A stretch of DNA of 64,000 nucleotides from Acidobacteriota bacterium (GTDB lineage Bacteria; Acidobacteriota; Terriglobia; Bryobacterales; UBA6623): NCBI GenBank assembly GCA_016125275.1, contig WGMB01000009.1:390939-454938 (forward strand), read 5' to 3'. The translations under genes and the position numbers were made by a program. Below are positions 1 to 8,848 of this stretch, one piece after another. Under the pieces are notes generated by a model. It saw only the letters and a list, made by a program, of their open reading frames with translations, ran no database searches and had not been told where the DNA came from. Position 1 is the stretch's first letter, and every line of letters starts with the position of its first letter.

Positions 1-482
1 GCGACCTGCCCCTGCCGGGCTCCGCCTTGGACGACACGGGCAAGTTTCATATCGCCGAGGTCGACCTGGCGGCGTTGCTGCGCAATGAGAACCCGGCGCA
101 GAACATCCTGATCCGGCCCAACGACGTCATCACGGCCCCGCGCGCTCATCTGGTGTACGTGATCGGCGACGTCTACAAGGCCGGCGGCTTCGTGCTGGCC
201 GAACGGCAGTCGATGTCGGTGCTGCAGGCGCTGGCGATGGCCGAAGGCATGCGCGGAACGGCTTCGGCGGGCAAGGCCCGCATCATCCGTCCGATTCCTA
301 ATTCCAACGAAAAAGAAGAGATCCCGGTCGACGTCAAGCGCATTCTCAACGGGCATGCCGACGACTTGGCGATGTTGCCCGAGGACGTTTTGTTCATCCC
401 CAACTCCGTCACCAAGTCCACCGGCAAGATCATGCTCGGCACGGCCTTGGATCTCGGCAAGGGTCTCATTATTTTCCGCTAG
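1..482 (+). CDS. Polysaccharide export protein (Wza-like), 3' part
   Basis: The reading frame is open from the left edge of the window (first full codon at base 3), so the 5' end lies outside. The visible part of about 159 residues ends in a soluble-ligand-binding beta-grasp (SLBB) type region, with the segment VYVIGDVYKAGGF near the middle followed by a typical helix (SVLQALAMAEGM). Proteins of this family form the outer-membrane or periplasmic channel for capsule or exopolysaccharide export. The chain-length/tyrosine-kinase gene starts 32 bases downstream, which is the usual partner order. The N-terminal export domain and any lipobox cannot be seen here. Confidence 0.8.
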   Translation, partial: DLPLPGSALDDTGKFHIAEVDLAALLRNENPAQNILIRPNDVITAPRAHLVYVIGDVYKAGGFVLAERQSMSVLQALAMAEGMRGTASAGKARIIRPIPNSNEKEEIPVDVKRILNGHADDLAMLPEDVLFIPNSVTKSTGKIMLGTALDLGKGLIIFR

Positions 483-514
483 GCCGGCAGGGGCCAAGGT
501 AGACCGATCCCATC

Positions 515-2818
515 ATGAGTCGCTCGTCATACTTTCTCGACCAGTCCCGGGGCGCCATCGCGCCGCGGTACGCCGCAAGTTTCAACCCCGGCGCCGTTGC
601 GCCGCAGCCTGAGGTGGATGACGCGAGCTTTCTGCTCGAGTACTGGATGGTATTGTGGCGGCGTCGCTGGACGATCGCGCTGGCGAGCTTGGTGACCGCG
701 GCCCTGGGGCTGGCGGTCAGCATGACTCTCACGCCGGTCTACTCCGGCGAGGCGATGCTGCAGATCGAGGGCGTGAACCAGAACTTCATGGGGCTGGAGT
801 CGCTCAACCCGGTCGCCGCGCCCACCGGTCCGATCAACGTCTACCTGCCGACCCAGATGCAGATCCTAGAGAGCGACTCGCTGGTCGCCTCGGTGGTCGA
901 CAAGATGGGGCTGGCCGAGCGCGACGAGTTCCAGGGCGAGGGCCTGTCGACGCGGCTGGGCCGCAAGCTCGGCCTCGTCTCCACGCCGCCTTTGCCGGCG
1001 TCGGAGGTGGCCCTGAAGAAGGCCCGCAAGAAGCTCTCGGTCGAGCCGATCGTGCAGACGCACCTGGTGGTCGTAGGCTTCCAGTCGAAGGACCCGGAGT
1101 TGGCCGCCGCGCTGCCGAACGCGCTGGCCCAGGAGTTCATTCGCAAGAACCTGGAGCTGCGCCGCGACGCCGGCAAGTCCACGTCGGCCTGGCTCGAAGA
1201 AGAGCTGCACGACCAGAAGCGCCTGCTCGAAGACGCCGAGAACAGCCTGCAGACCTACGCCCGGAAGAACGGCCTCTACTTCACCGGCCAGGCGCAGGAG
1301 AGCATCGCCGAAGACAAGATGCGGCAGATGCAGTCCGAACTGCTGCGCGCCGAAGCCGAGGCCGCCGCCACCCAGGCCCGCTTCGAGGCGGCGGTGTCGA
1401 GCGCCCCCGAGACCCTGGGCGAAGTGCTCTCCGATCAGTCGCTGCGCCAGAAGGAAGGCGCCCTGACGACGCTCAAGCAGGAGCTGGCGCAGACCGAGCT
1501 GTGGTTCAAGCCGAACTACCCGCGGGTGCGCGAGCTACAGGCCCAGATCGGCGAGATCGAGTCCACGCTGCAGCAAGAGCGCGCCAACATCGTGCAGCGC
1601 ATCGAGAATGACTACCGCACGGCCCGCCGCCGCGCCGATCTGCTCGGAGCCGAGCTCGAGCGGCAGATCAAGGTCGTCTCCGGCGAGTCCCAGGTGGCCG
1701 TTCAGTACAACATCCTCAAGCGCGAGGTCGAGACGAACCGGCAAGTCTACGATTCGCTGTTGCAACGCATGAAGGAGGCCGGCGTCGCCGCAGCCATCCA
1801 GAACAGCAACATCACGATCGTCGACGCGGCCCGCGTTCCGCTGGAGCCTTCCGAGCCGAACATCCCGCGCAACGTGCTGCTGGGCTGGCTTGTCGGGCTG
1901 TGCGGAGCCATCGGGCTGGTCTTCGTCCGTGACCGCGCCGACTCGACGCTGCGCACGCCGGGCGACGCCGAAACGCGCCTGTCGCTGCCTGAGCTGGGCG
2001 TGATCCCTGCCTTCGAATCCGATGCGCCCTCGCGCCGCCTGCTGGGCCGAGGCCCGGCCGGGGTGCGGATGCGGCAAGCCGACGAGGACCCCGAGCGGGC
2101 CCTTGAGCTGGTCTGCTGGCGCCGTGAGCAATCGGCCCTGGCGGAAGCCTTCCAGTCCACGCTGACCTCGGTCGAGAACATCATCCCCGACGGCGACTCG
2201 CCGCGTTGCCTGGTGGTTTCGAGCGCCCGCGCCGGCGAGGGCAAGACGACCGTGCTCAGCAACCTCGGCGTGGCCGCCGCGCAGCGCGGCCGGCGCGTGC
2301 TGCTGATCGACGCCGATCTGCGCGCCCCGCGCCTGCACGAGCTGTTCAAGGTGGACAACCGTTACGGGCTCAGCAACCTTCTCCGAGCCGTCCGTCAAGA
2401 CGGCGAGACCAATGAAGCGCTGGTGCGTCCCACCGGCGTCGACAATCTGTTCGTGCTGCCGGCCGGTACATCCGACGCCAGCATTCCCAAACTCTTGGGC
2501 TCCCCCCGTGTGAATGACCTGCTCCGGTCCTTGGAGCGTGAGTTCGACTTGATCCTGATCGATACGCCGCCCGGCTTGGCCGTGGCCGACGCCCGTCTGC
2601 TGGCTCGCTTGGCCGACGGCGTGTTGCTGGTGCTGAGAGCCGGCCAGACCGACATGAGCTCGGCTGAGGCCGTCCAGCGCCGCTTCCAGGGCGACGGCGC
2701 GGCGATGATCGGCGCGGTTCTCAACGGCTGGAACGCTTCCCGCGACGGCTCTGCTTGGCTGGACCCGCGGGACCGCACCTACTACGACCGTTTGGACCGT
2801 ACGCCGGGCCGCGTTTAA
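515..2818 (+). CDS. Chain-length determinant fused to BY-type tyrosine kinase (Wzc-like)
   Basis: A 767-residue inner-membrane protein predicted to control exopolysaccharide chain length and export. It has two membrane segments (about residues 51-73 and 453-471) flanking a long periplasmic coiled-coil region with a GNVR-like segment near residues 398-420. A cytoplasmic P-loop kinase domain follows, with Walker A (ARAGEGKTT, about 572-580), a second Walker-type motif (VLLIDADLRAP) and Walker B (LILIDTPPG). This fused layout is the proteobacterial-type Wzc organisation. The C-terminal tail, which in most BY-kinases is a tyrosine cluster, has only one Tyr-Tyr pair (RDRTYYDRLDR). No partner phosphatase is visible in the window. 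Confidence 0.9.
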   Translation: MSRSSYFLDQSRGAIAPRYAASFNPGAVAPQPEVDDASFLLEYWMVLWRRRWTIALASLVTAALGLAVSMTLTPVYSGEAMLQIEGVNQNFMGLESLNPVAAPTGPINVYLPTQMQILESDSLVASVVDKMGLAERDEFQGEGLSTRLGRKLGLVSTPPLPASEVALKKARKKLSVEPIVQTHLVVVGFQSKDPELAAALPNALAQEFIRKNLELRRDAGKSTSAWLEEELHDQKRLLEDAENSLQTYARKNGLYFTGQAQESIAEDKMRQMQSELLRAEAEAAATQARFEAAVSSAPETLGEVLSDQSLRQKEGALTTLKQELAQTELWFKPNYPRVRELQAQIGEIESTLQQERANIVQRIENDYRTARRRADLLGAELERQIKVVSGESQVAVQYNILKREVETNRQVYDSLLQRMKEAGVAAAIQNSNITIVDAARVPLEPSEPNIPRNVLLGWLVGLCGAIGLVFVRDRADSTLRTPGDAETRLSLPELGVIPAFESDAPSRRLLGRGPAGVRMRQADEDPERALELVCWRREQSALAEAFQSTLTSVENIIPDGDSPRCLVVSSARAGEGKTTVLSNLGVAAAQRGRRVLLIDADLRAPRLHELFKVDNRYGLSNLLRAVRQDGETNEALVRPTGVDNLFVLPAGTSDASIPKLLGSPRVNDLLRSLEREFDLILIDTPPGLAVADARLLARLADGVLLVLRAGQTDMSSAEAVQRRFQGDGAAMIGAVLNGWNASRDGSAWLDPRDRTYYDRLDRTPGRV

Positions 2819-2847
2819 GGGATCGAGAACGGAAGGGGAGTCCGACA

Positions 2848-4278
2848 ATGAGCTTTCTCGACCAACCTCGTTATCGGTTGATGCAATGGGCCGCCGACTT
2901 GGCCGCGCTGAGCCTCGCCTGGCTGCTGACTCTGCAAATCCGTTTCTGGCTGAACCCGATCCTGGCGACGCCGCTGACGATGGGCGAGCTGCGGGAGCTG
3001 GCGCCGCCGTTGACGGCCATCCTGGTCATCTGGTCGCTGGCGGCGGTGTGGGTGCGCTCGCGGCGCGGCGGCTCGTCGATCGGCGTCAACCTGCTCAACG
3101 CCGCCGAATCGGTGCTGATCGCCGGCGTGGTGACGGTGGTCGTCTCGTTCTTCTACCGCGAGTTGGTGGCCGATCTGTCACGCGGTTTCGTGCTGATGTA
3201 CGTGCCGGTAAGCTTCGGCATGATCCTGCTGGGCCGCTACGCCGCGATGGCGGCGATGTTCGAGACCGAATCGCGTTGGCCGAGCGAAGAGCGGCTGGCG
3301 ATCGTGGGCCGGGTGGGCGAGGCCGGCCGGCTGGTGCGCGACCTGCTGAGCGAGCAGATGCCGGTGGCCGGCATCATCGTGCCGGGAGCGGGCGTGGGCG
3401 CCGGCGACGGCGCCGCCATGGCCACGCCGGTGTTGGGCACGGCGGCGAGCCTGGGCGAGATCATCAACCGCGAGAAGCTCAGCCGGGTCATCATCGCCTC
3501 CTCGGGCCTGGAGGCCGAGGAGCTGGCCGCTTGCGAAGGCGTGGCGCACCGCATGGGCGTCCCCGTGGCGCACGTCATCGGCCGGGTCTCCGGCGGAGCC
3601 GCCCGCTACCGCGACGTGGGCGCCGTAAGGCTGCTCGAGCTGCACCCGCCCCGCTTCACCCGGCGGCAGGAGATGCTCAAGCGCGCCGTGGACATCATGG
3701 CCTCCAGCCTGCTGCTGCTGGCGCTGGCGCCGCTGCTGGCGCTGATCTGGGTTCTGGTGCGGGCCACCTCGCGCGGCCCGGCGCTCTACAAGGCCCCGCG
3801 GGTGGGCAAGGGCGGCCGCTACTTCACGTTCCTCAAGTTCCGCTCGATGTACATCGACGGCGTGGACCGCGCCAAGCTGGCCAAGACCAATGAGAAGAGC
3901 GGCCACCTGTTCAAGATCCGCAATGACCCGCGGATCACGCCGCTCGGCGCCGTCCTGCGGCGCTACTCGCTCGACGAGCTGCCGCAGTTGATCAACGTGC
4001 TGCGCGGCGACATGAGCCTGATCGGCCCGCGTCCGTTGCCTTCCGCCGACCTGCAGCCCGACGGCATGAGCCGCGACTTCCAGTTGTGGTCCGAGACGCG
4101 GGCCCGCGTGATGCCCGGCATCACCGGCCTTTGGCAGATCTCGGGCCGCTCGGACCTGAACTTCGAGCAAATGGTGGAGCTCGACGTGGAGTACGTGCAG
4201 ACGTGGTCGCTGGCGCAGGACTTCAAGATCCTGCTCCAGACGCCCTTGGTGGTCCTGACCGGACGAGGCGCGTACTAG
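2848..4278 (+). CDS. Polyprenyl-phosphate sugar-1-phosphate transferase (EPS initiating enzyme)
   Basis: Predicted to start the repeat unit by moving a sugar-1-phosphate onto undecaprenyl phosphate at the inner membrane. The N-terminal part has about four membrane segments and a nucleotide-binding-like region (residues 140-250). A further membrane helix near residues 275-297 leads into the bacterial sugar transferase domain, with KFRSM, DELPQLINVLRGDMSLIGPRP and a conserved GITGLWQISGRS. The ATG at 2848 is preceded by GGAAGGGGAG and was preferred over an earlier in-frame start inside the preceding gene. The length of 476 residues fits the family. The sugar used cannot be read from the sequence. 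Confidence 0.9.
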   Translation: MSFLDQPRYRLMQWAADLAALSLAWLLTLQIRFWLNPILATPLTMGELRELAPPLTAILVIWSLAAVWVRSRRGGSSIGVNLLNAAESVLIAGVVTVVVSFFYRELVADLSRGFVLMYVPVSFGMILLGRYAAMAAMFETESRWPSEERLAIVGRVGEAGRLVRDLLSEQMPVAGIIVPGAGVGAGDGAAMATPVLGTAASLGEIINREKLSRVIIASSGLEAEELAACEGVAHRMGVPVAHVIGRVSGGAARYRDVGAVRLLELHPPRFTRRQEMLKRAVDIMASSLLLLALAPLLALIWVLVRATSRGPALYKAPRVGKGGRYFTFLKFRSMYIDGVDRAKLAKTNEKSGHLFKIRNDPRITPLGAVLRRYSLDELPQLINVLRGDMSLIGPRPLPSADLQPDGMSRDFQLWSETRARVMPGITGLWQISGRSDLNFEQMVELDVEYVQTWSLAQDFKILLQTPLVVLTGRGAY

Positions 4279-5654
4279 TGGGCGCGCGGCCCAGCCGCGC
4301 GTCGAGCGGGGGACTTCGAGCCCGTCTCGGCGCCCTCTTGGCCAGCGGTCTCGCCCGGGACGGCTTCTGGACGGCGCTCGATCAAGTGCTGGTGAGCGGC
4401 ACGAACTTTGCCGCCGGCATCCTGTTGGCCCGCCTGTGCGCCCCTGAGGAATACGGCGCCTTCGCGGTCGGCTTCATGACGCTGATGCTGCTGGCGGGCG
4501 TACAGCGCGCGGTCATCACCGACCCGCTGGCTGTGCTGGGGCCCGGCCGGGACGAGAGCGAGCTCAAGCGCTACGTCCGCTCTCTGTCTCAGGCGCAGGC
4601 TTGGCAAGCGCTGGTGCTGGCCGGAGCCACCGGCTTGGCCGCCGCCGCGGTCTGGCTGGCCGGCGGCCCCGAGGTCACCTCGCAGGCCTTGTTCGGAACC
4701 GCCGTGGCGGGCTTCTTCGTGCTTGGGCAGGATTACCGGCGGCGGGTGCTGTTCACCAAGCTGCTGCCGCAGCGCGTGCTGTGGATCGACGCCCTGTTCT
4801 GCTCACTCTACTTGGGCGGACTGGTTGTGCTGTGGCGCTGGGGCGCGGCCGGCGGCGCGGCGGACGAGTACCTCTCGGCGCGCAACACGCTGCTGGCCAT
4901 GGCCGTCGCGGCCGCAGCCGCCAGCGCGCTGGGCTCGTCGCTGATTCGAGCCCACCAAGCCGCCGACGCCCCGGTCGAGCGCCGTTTCTGGCGCGAGAAC
5001 TGGCAGTTCGGCCGCTGGCTGCTGGGCGATTTCCTCGGCTTCTCGCTGATGGTGCAAGGCGGCATCTTCGCCGTCGCCGCGATGACCGGCAACGCCCAGG
5101 CGGCGGTCTTCGAGAGCGCCCGGCTGGTGGTCGGGCCGCTACAGATCCTGATGACCGGCGGCCACGCCTTTCTGATGCCTTGGGCCGCCACGCGGCTCGC
5201 CGAAGGCGGCGGCGAGGGCCTGACGCGGGCGCTGCGTCCGGTCGTTCTGGTCTGGACGCTGGCCTTCGTGGGCTACCCGCTGCTGGTGGCGCTGACGCCC
5301 CAGCTCTGGCTGGGATTGTTCTACGGCGGACGCTACGACAGCGCGGCCTCGGCGCTGGTGCTGTGGGCCGGCGTCTACGCCGCTCTGGGGTTGTCGCAAC
5401 TGCCCTGGATCGTGGTGCAGGTGCTGCGCCGGCCGGACTTGGCGATGGCCGTCAACCTGTCAGTCGGCGCGATGGGCCTGCTGCTGATGATCGCCCTTAC
5501 GCAGAGCCTCGGCGTGGAAGGCGCCGTGGCCGGACGCCTGTGCGGCGAGACGTTGCACTTGCTGGTCGGGTTGGGCTTGGCCTGGCGGCTGCTCCGGCGT
5601 GAGGCCGACCAGCCGGCGGCGACCGCCTTGCGGGCGGCGGAGGGATCGATATGA
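4278..5654 (+). CDS. Wzx-like polysaccharide flippase
   Basis: A roughly 458-residue protein built almost entirely of hydrophobic helices (about 10-12 segments), matching the MATE/Wzx family that flips lipid-linked repeat units across the inner membrane. The GTG start at 4278 shares one base with the TAG stop of the sugar transferase gene (TAGTG), which indicates translational coupling. Other upstream in-frame starts lie within that gene. The C-terminal ATGA overlap with the next gene at 5651 also places it inside one operon. The assignment rests on membrane topology and cluster position more than on motifs. Confidence 0.75.
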   Translation: MGARPSRASSGGLRARLGALLASGLARDGFWTALDQVLVSGTNFAAGILLARLCAPEEYGAFAVGFMTLMLLAGVQRAVITDPLAVLGPGRDESELKRYVRSLSQAQAWQALVLAGATGLAAAAVWLAGGPEVTSQALFGTAVAGFFVLGQDYRRRVLFTKLLPQRVLWIDALFCSLYLGGLVVLWRWGAAGGAADEYLSARNTLLAMAVAAAAASALGSSLIRAHQAADAPVERRFWRENWQFGRWLLGDFLGFSLMVQGGIFAVAAMTGNAQAAVFESARLVVGPLQILMTGGHAFLMPWAATRLAEGGGEGLTRALRPVVLVWTLAFVGYPLLVALTPQLWLGLFYGGRYDSAASALVLWAGVYAALGLSQLPWIVVQVLRRPDLAMAVNLSVGAMGLLLMIALTQSLGVEGAVAGRLCGETLHLLVGLGLAWRLLRREADQPAATALRAAEGSI

Positions 5655-7126
5655 GCGCCGCCGCCATGAACGGGCCAGCAATCAACCGAACTGCGATCAA
5701 CGCCGTGGGAACCCACAGCGCCGTCGGGGCCGCCGCGCGCCAGGTGCGCATCCCGTTCCCGGTCACGATGCTGCTGCTCTACCTGGCCGCCATCACGGTC
5801 ATCGGCAAGGGCCCCACCTATCTCGGGGTGCCGCCTCTGTTCTGGGGCGAGATGGTGATGCTCACTACGGTCGCCTGGACGGTCAGCCGCAGGGGCTTCG
5901 CGCGGCTGCTGACCTCCCGCCCGCGTGAGATCTCGACGCTGCTGATGCTCTACATGGGTCTGGGCGCGGCCTTGACGGCCTTCTGGCTGCCCACTTGGAA
6001 GATGGCCGCCGTCCGCGACGCCGCCGTCTGGTTCTACGCCATCTTCTTCGCCGTCGGCATCACCATCGCCGAGGACGACCCGCTCGGCGACCGCGTCTGG
6101 ATCTGGTTGCGCCGCTTCTTCATCGTGGCGCTGGTCTGGAACACCGCCAACTATCTCACCGGCGAGAAGCTTTCGACCATGGGGCCGCTGGTGCCGTTCC
6201 GCGGCGTGCCGCTGCTGTCGAACTCCCGCGAGGAGCCGCTGCAGCACTTGGCGATGGGTTTTGTACTGGTGCTGGCCACGAACATGTTTCGCGGGCGGCC
6301 GATCACGCGGGCGTTCCTGTCGATCGTCTCGATGGCCGGCTTCGTGTTCTTCATGCTGTCGGAAGCGCGCGGCGTGAAGGTGGGCTTCGCCTTGGGCGTG
6401 ATGGCCGTGGTGGCCTTGGGACTGGCCCCGGGCCGCAAGACCCCGCTGGCTTCGCGAACCACCGCCGGCATCGTGCTGGGCTGCATCGTGCTGGTTCTGG
6501 TGCTCGGCGTCGCCAACATCGACTTCGGCGAAGCCATGCACGCCGACCGCGTGAAGGATCTGGGCGACATGTCCACTGAGGGCACAGCCTACTGGCGGCT
6601 GGTGTGGTGGAAGGGCCTGTTCCGCGAGGTCATGGCCAAGGACCCCTTGTTCGGCCTGGGCTTCGGCGTCAACCTCAGCGACTACAGCCCCATTTTGTCG
6701 ATCGACCCCGGCGAGCACGACGCGGGCTTCCCGGTGCGCTCGCCGCACAACATCAACATGACCGTGTTTTCGCGCATGGGGCTGGTGGGCGCCGTCATCT
6801 GGGTCGCGCTGCTGGCGACGTCTCTGGGCGGCCTGTTCCTGCGCATCTGGCGGGGACGCGCCCAGGGCGTTCCCTACACGCCGGAGCGCCGCGAGGAGCT
6901 GCAGTTCTGGATCCTGATGCTGCTGACCACCTGGGGCGACAGCTCGTTCGCCGTGCTGATGGAAGGCCCCGTGATGGCGATCTGGTTCTGGTTCGCCCTG
7001 GGCTTCTCCACCGGGCGTTCGCTGACGCCTGGAACCGAAACGGATGCCGCCGTCAGCCTAGTCGGAACCGTGCGTAAGGGGAATCGCCTAGCGCGCCCCC
7101 TCCGAACGGCTGCATACGAATCCTAA
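5651..7126 (+). CDS. O-antigen ligase / Wzy-like polymerase membrane protein
   Basis: A 491-residue integral membrane protein with about ten hydrophobic helices. It has a large extracytoplasmic loop around residues 290-375 containing a segment typical of O-antigen ligase family proteins (DPLFGLGFGVN followed by RSPHNINMTVFSRMGL). Such proteins polymerise repeat units or join glycans to an acceptor. The start codon overlaps the flippase stop (ATGA). The cluster has no other polymerase candidate, so this is probably the polymerase, but ligase activity cannot be excluded. The 72 bases after it show no convincing terminator. Confidence 0.75.
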   Translation: MSAAAMNGPAINRTAINAVGTHSAVGAAARQVRIPFPVTMLLLYLAAITVIGKGPTYLGVPPLFWGEMVMLTTVAWTVSRRGFARLLTSRPREISTLLMLYMGLGAALTAFWLPTWKMAAVRDAAVWFYAIFFAVGITIAEDDPLGDRVWIWLRRFFIVALVWNTANYLTGEKLSTMGPLVPFRGVPLLSNSREEPLQHLAMGFVLVLATNMFRGRPITRAFLSIVSMAGFVFFMLSEARGVKVGFALGVMAVVALGLAPGRKTPLASRTTAGIVLGCIVLVLVLGVANIDFGEAMHADRVKDLGDMSTEGTAYWRLVWWKGLFREVMAKDPLFGLGFGVNLSDYSPILSIDPGEHDAGFPVRSPHNINMTVFSRMGLVGAVIWVALLATSLGGLFLRIWRGRAQGVPYTPERREELQFWILMLLTTWGDSSFAVLMEGPVMAIWFWFALGFSTGRSLTPGTETDAAVSLVGTVRKGNRLARPLRTAAYES

Positions 7127-7198
7127 CTCGCTTGCAATGAGACTCTTACTCCACATCCAAAGGGTTTGGCCCGCTGCTTGCCCTACAAGTGACGGACC

Positions 7199-7957
7199 AT
7201 GCTGATCCCATCCACAGTGCGGCTTGGGCGGCCGATCGTCACCACGAGCTGGGACGATGGACACGCCTCGGACCTGCGCCTGGCGGAGCTACTCGGCCGC
7301 TACGGGTTTCGCGGGACGTTCTACGTGCCGTTCCGCGCCGTGCGCGAGCCGCTGCTGACGCCGGCGCAGTTGCGCGAAGTCGCCAAGTCCGGGATCGAGA
7401 TCGGCGGCCACACGCTGACCCATCCCAGCATGAAGGGCCTGGGCCTGGAGCGCTCGCGGCAGGAAGTGCGCGAGAGCAAGCAGCGGCTCGAGGACATTCT
7501 CGGCCGGCCGGTCACGTCGTTCTGCTATCCCAACGGCGACCTCGACGCCGAGGCGCGCGAGGCCGTGCGGCAGGAAGGCTACTCGCTGGCCCGCACCACG
7601 GTGAACCTGCGCACGAGCGTCGGCGGCGATCCCTTGCGGATGCCCACGAGCCTCCAGTTCTACCCGCACAGCGCCTACAAGCGGCTGCGGATCTTCGGGC
7701 GCAACCGAGACGTCCCGGGCCTGCTGCGCTGGGCGACCGGCCACGGCTGCCGAGCCGGGCTGGACGGACTGATCGACTCGCTGTTCAACCACGCCATGCG
7801 CAACGGTGGAGTCTTCCACCTGTGGGGACATTCCTGGGAGCTGGACCGGTTCGAGCTTTGGGGGCCGCTCGAGCGGACGCTGGAGCGTCTGAGCGGACGG
7901 GCGGGCGTGCGGTATTTGACCAATGCTGAGACGTTGGAGGCGGTGAGCAAGCCATGA
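7199..7957 (+). CDS. Polysaccharide deacetylase (NodB-like, CE4)
   Basis: A 252-residue protein with the NodB homology domain: the metal-site aspartates in SWDDGH near residue 18, the H-x(3)-H zinc motif in GGHTLTHPSM near residues 63-72, and FCYPNGD near residue 103. It is predicted to remove N- or O-acetyl groups from the growing glycan or its precursors. No signal peptide is seen, so it may act in the cytoplasm on lipid-linked sugars, unlike most secreted CE4 enzymes. It overlaps the next gene by four bases (ATGA). Confidence 0.85.
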   Translation: MLIPSTVRLGRPIVTTSWDDGHASDLRLAELLGRYGFRGTFYVPFRAVREPLLTPAQLREVAKSGIEIGGHTLTHPSMKGLGLERSRQEVRESKQRLEDILGRPVTSFCYPNGDLDAEAREAVRQEGYSLARTTVNLRTSVGGDPLRMPTSLQFYPHSAYKRLRIFGRNRDVPGLLRWATGHGCRAGLDGLIDSLFNHAMRNGGVFHLWGHSWELDRFELWGPLERTLERLSGRAGVRYLTNAETLEAVSKP

Positions 7958-8796
7958 CTGTGCGCAACGAGAAGCAGGCGGCGCAGGCGCCGCAAAAGCA
8001 GAACGTACTGGGCGTCGGCATCAGCGCGACCAGCTACGAAGAGGCCACCGCGGTGTGCGGAAGCTGGGTGGAGCAGCGCCGCGCCGCCGTCAAGCAAGGC
8101 CTCGAAGTTCCCGGCCGCTACGTGGCCGTGACCTCCGTGCACGGTATCGTCAACGCTGTCAGCCAGCCGGACATCCAGGCCATCTTGAACGGCGCGGACA
8201 TGGCCACGCCCGACGGCATGCCGGTGGTTTGGGCGCTGCGCTCGTTCGGCCACAAGGCCCAGCAGCGCGTCTACGGCCCGACCCTGATGCTGCACGTCTG
8301 CGCGCAGGCGGCGCGCTTCGGCCACCGCATCTTTCTCTACGGCGGGCGGACGGAGACCTTGCCGGTTCTGGTGCAGAACCTCAAGGCCCGCTTTCCGGGC
8401 ATTCAGATCGTCGACAGCTACTCGCCGCCCTTCCGGCCCCTGACGCCGGAAGAGGACGCCGACTGCATTCGGCGGATTCGTGAAGCCGACGCCGACATCG
8501 TCTTCGTCGGCATCTCGACGCCCAAGCAGGAGCGCTGGATGGCCGACCACAAGGCCAAGCTGCCCGGCGTGGTGATGTTCGGCGTCGGGGCGGCCTTTGA
8601 CTTTCATGCCGGCCGGGTGGAGCAGGCTCCCGGTTGGATGCAACGCAGCGGCTTGGAATGGTTCTTCCGGCTCACACGGGAACCGAAGCGATTGTGGCGT
8701 CGCTATGTGCTCGAGACGCCTCGGTTCTTGCCGCTGTGGGCGATGCAGTGGGCGGGCCTGCGCACGTTTTCCATGGATGGTTCGCGCGGCAAGTGA
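7954..8796 (+). CDS. WecG/TagA/CpsF family glycosyltransferase
   Basis: A 280-residue protein of glycosyltransferase family 26, which includes N-acetylmannosaminuronate and N-acetylmannosamine transferases. Recognisable segments are NGADMATPDGMPVVWALR near residues 73-90, IFLYGGRTET near 128, and VFVGISTPKQERWMADH near 183-200. It should add a sugar to a lipid-linked intermediate on the cytoplasmic face of the membrane. The start overlaps the deacetylase stop (ATGA). The donor and acceptor are not determinable. Confidence 0.88.
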   Translation: MTVRNEKQAAQAPQKQNVLGVGISATSYEEATAVCGSWVEQRRAAVKQGLEVPGRYVAVTSVHGIVNAVSQPDIQAILNGADMATPDGMPVVWALRSFGHKAQQRVYGPTLMLHVCAQAARFGHRIFLYGGRTETLPVLVQNLKARFPGIQIVDSYSPPFRPLTPEEDADCIRRIREADADIVFVGISTPKQERWMADHKAKLPGVVMFGVGAAFDFHAGRVEQAPGWMQRSGLEWFFRLTREPKRLWRRYVLETPRFLPLWAMQWAGLRTFSMDGSRGK

Positions 8797-8848
8797 CCGG
8801 GCGAGCGGGGAATGGACTTTTAATTTCGACCTGGAGGAAGGAAACGCA

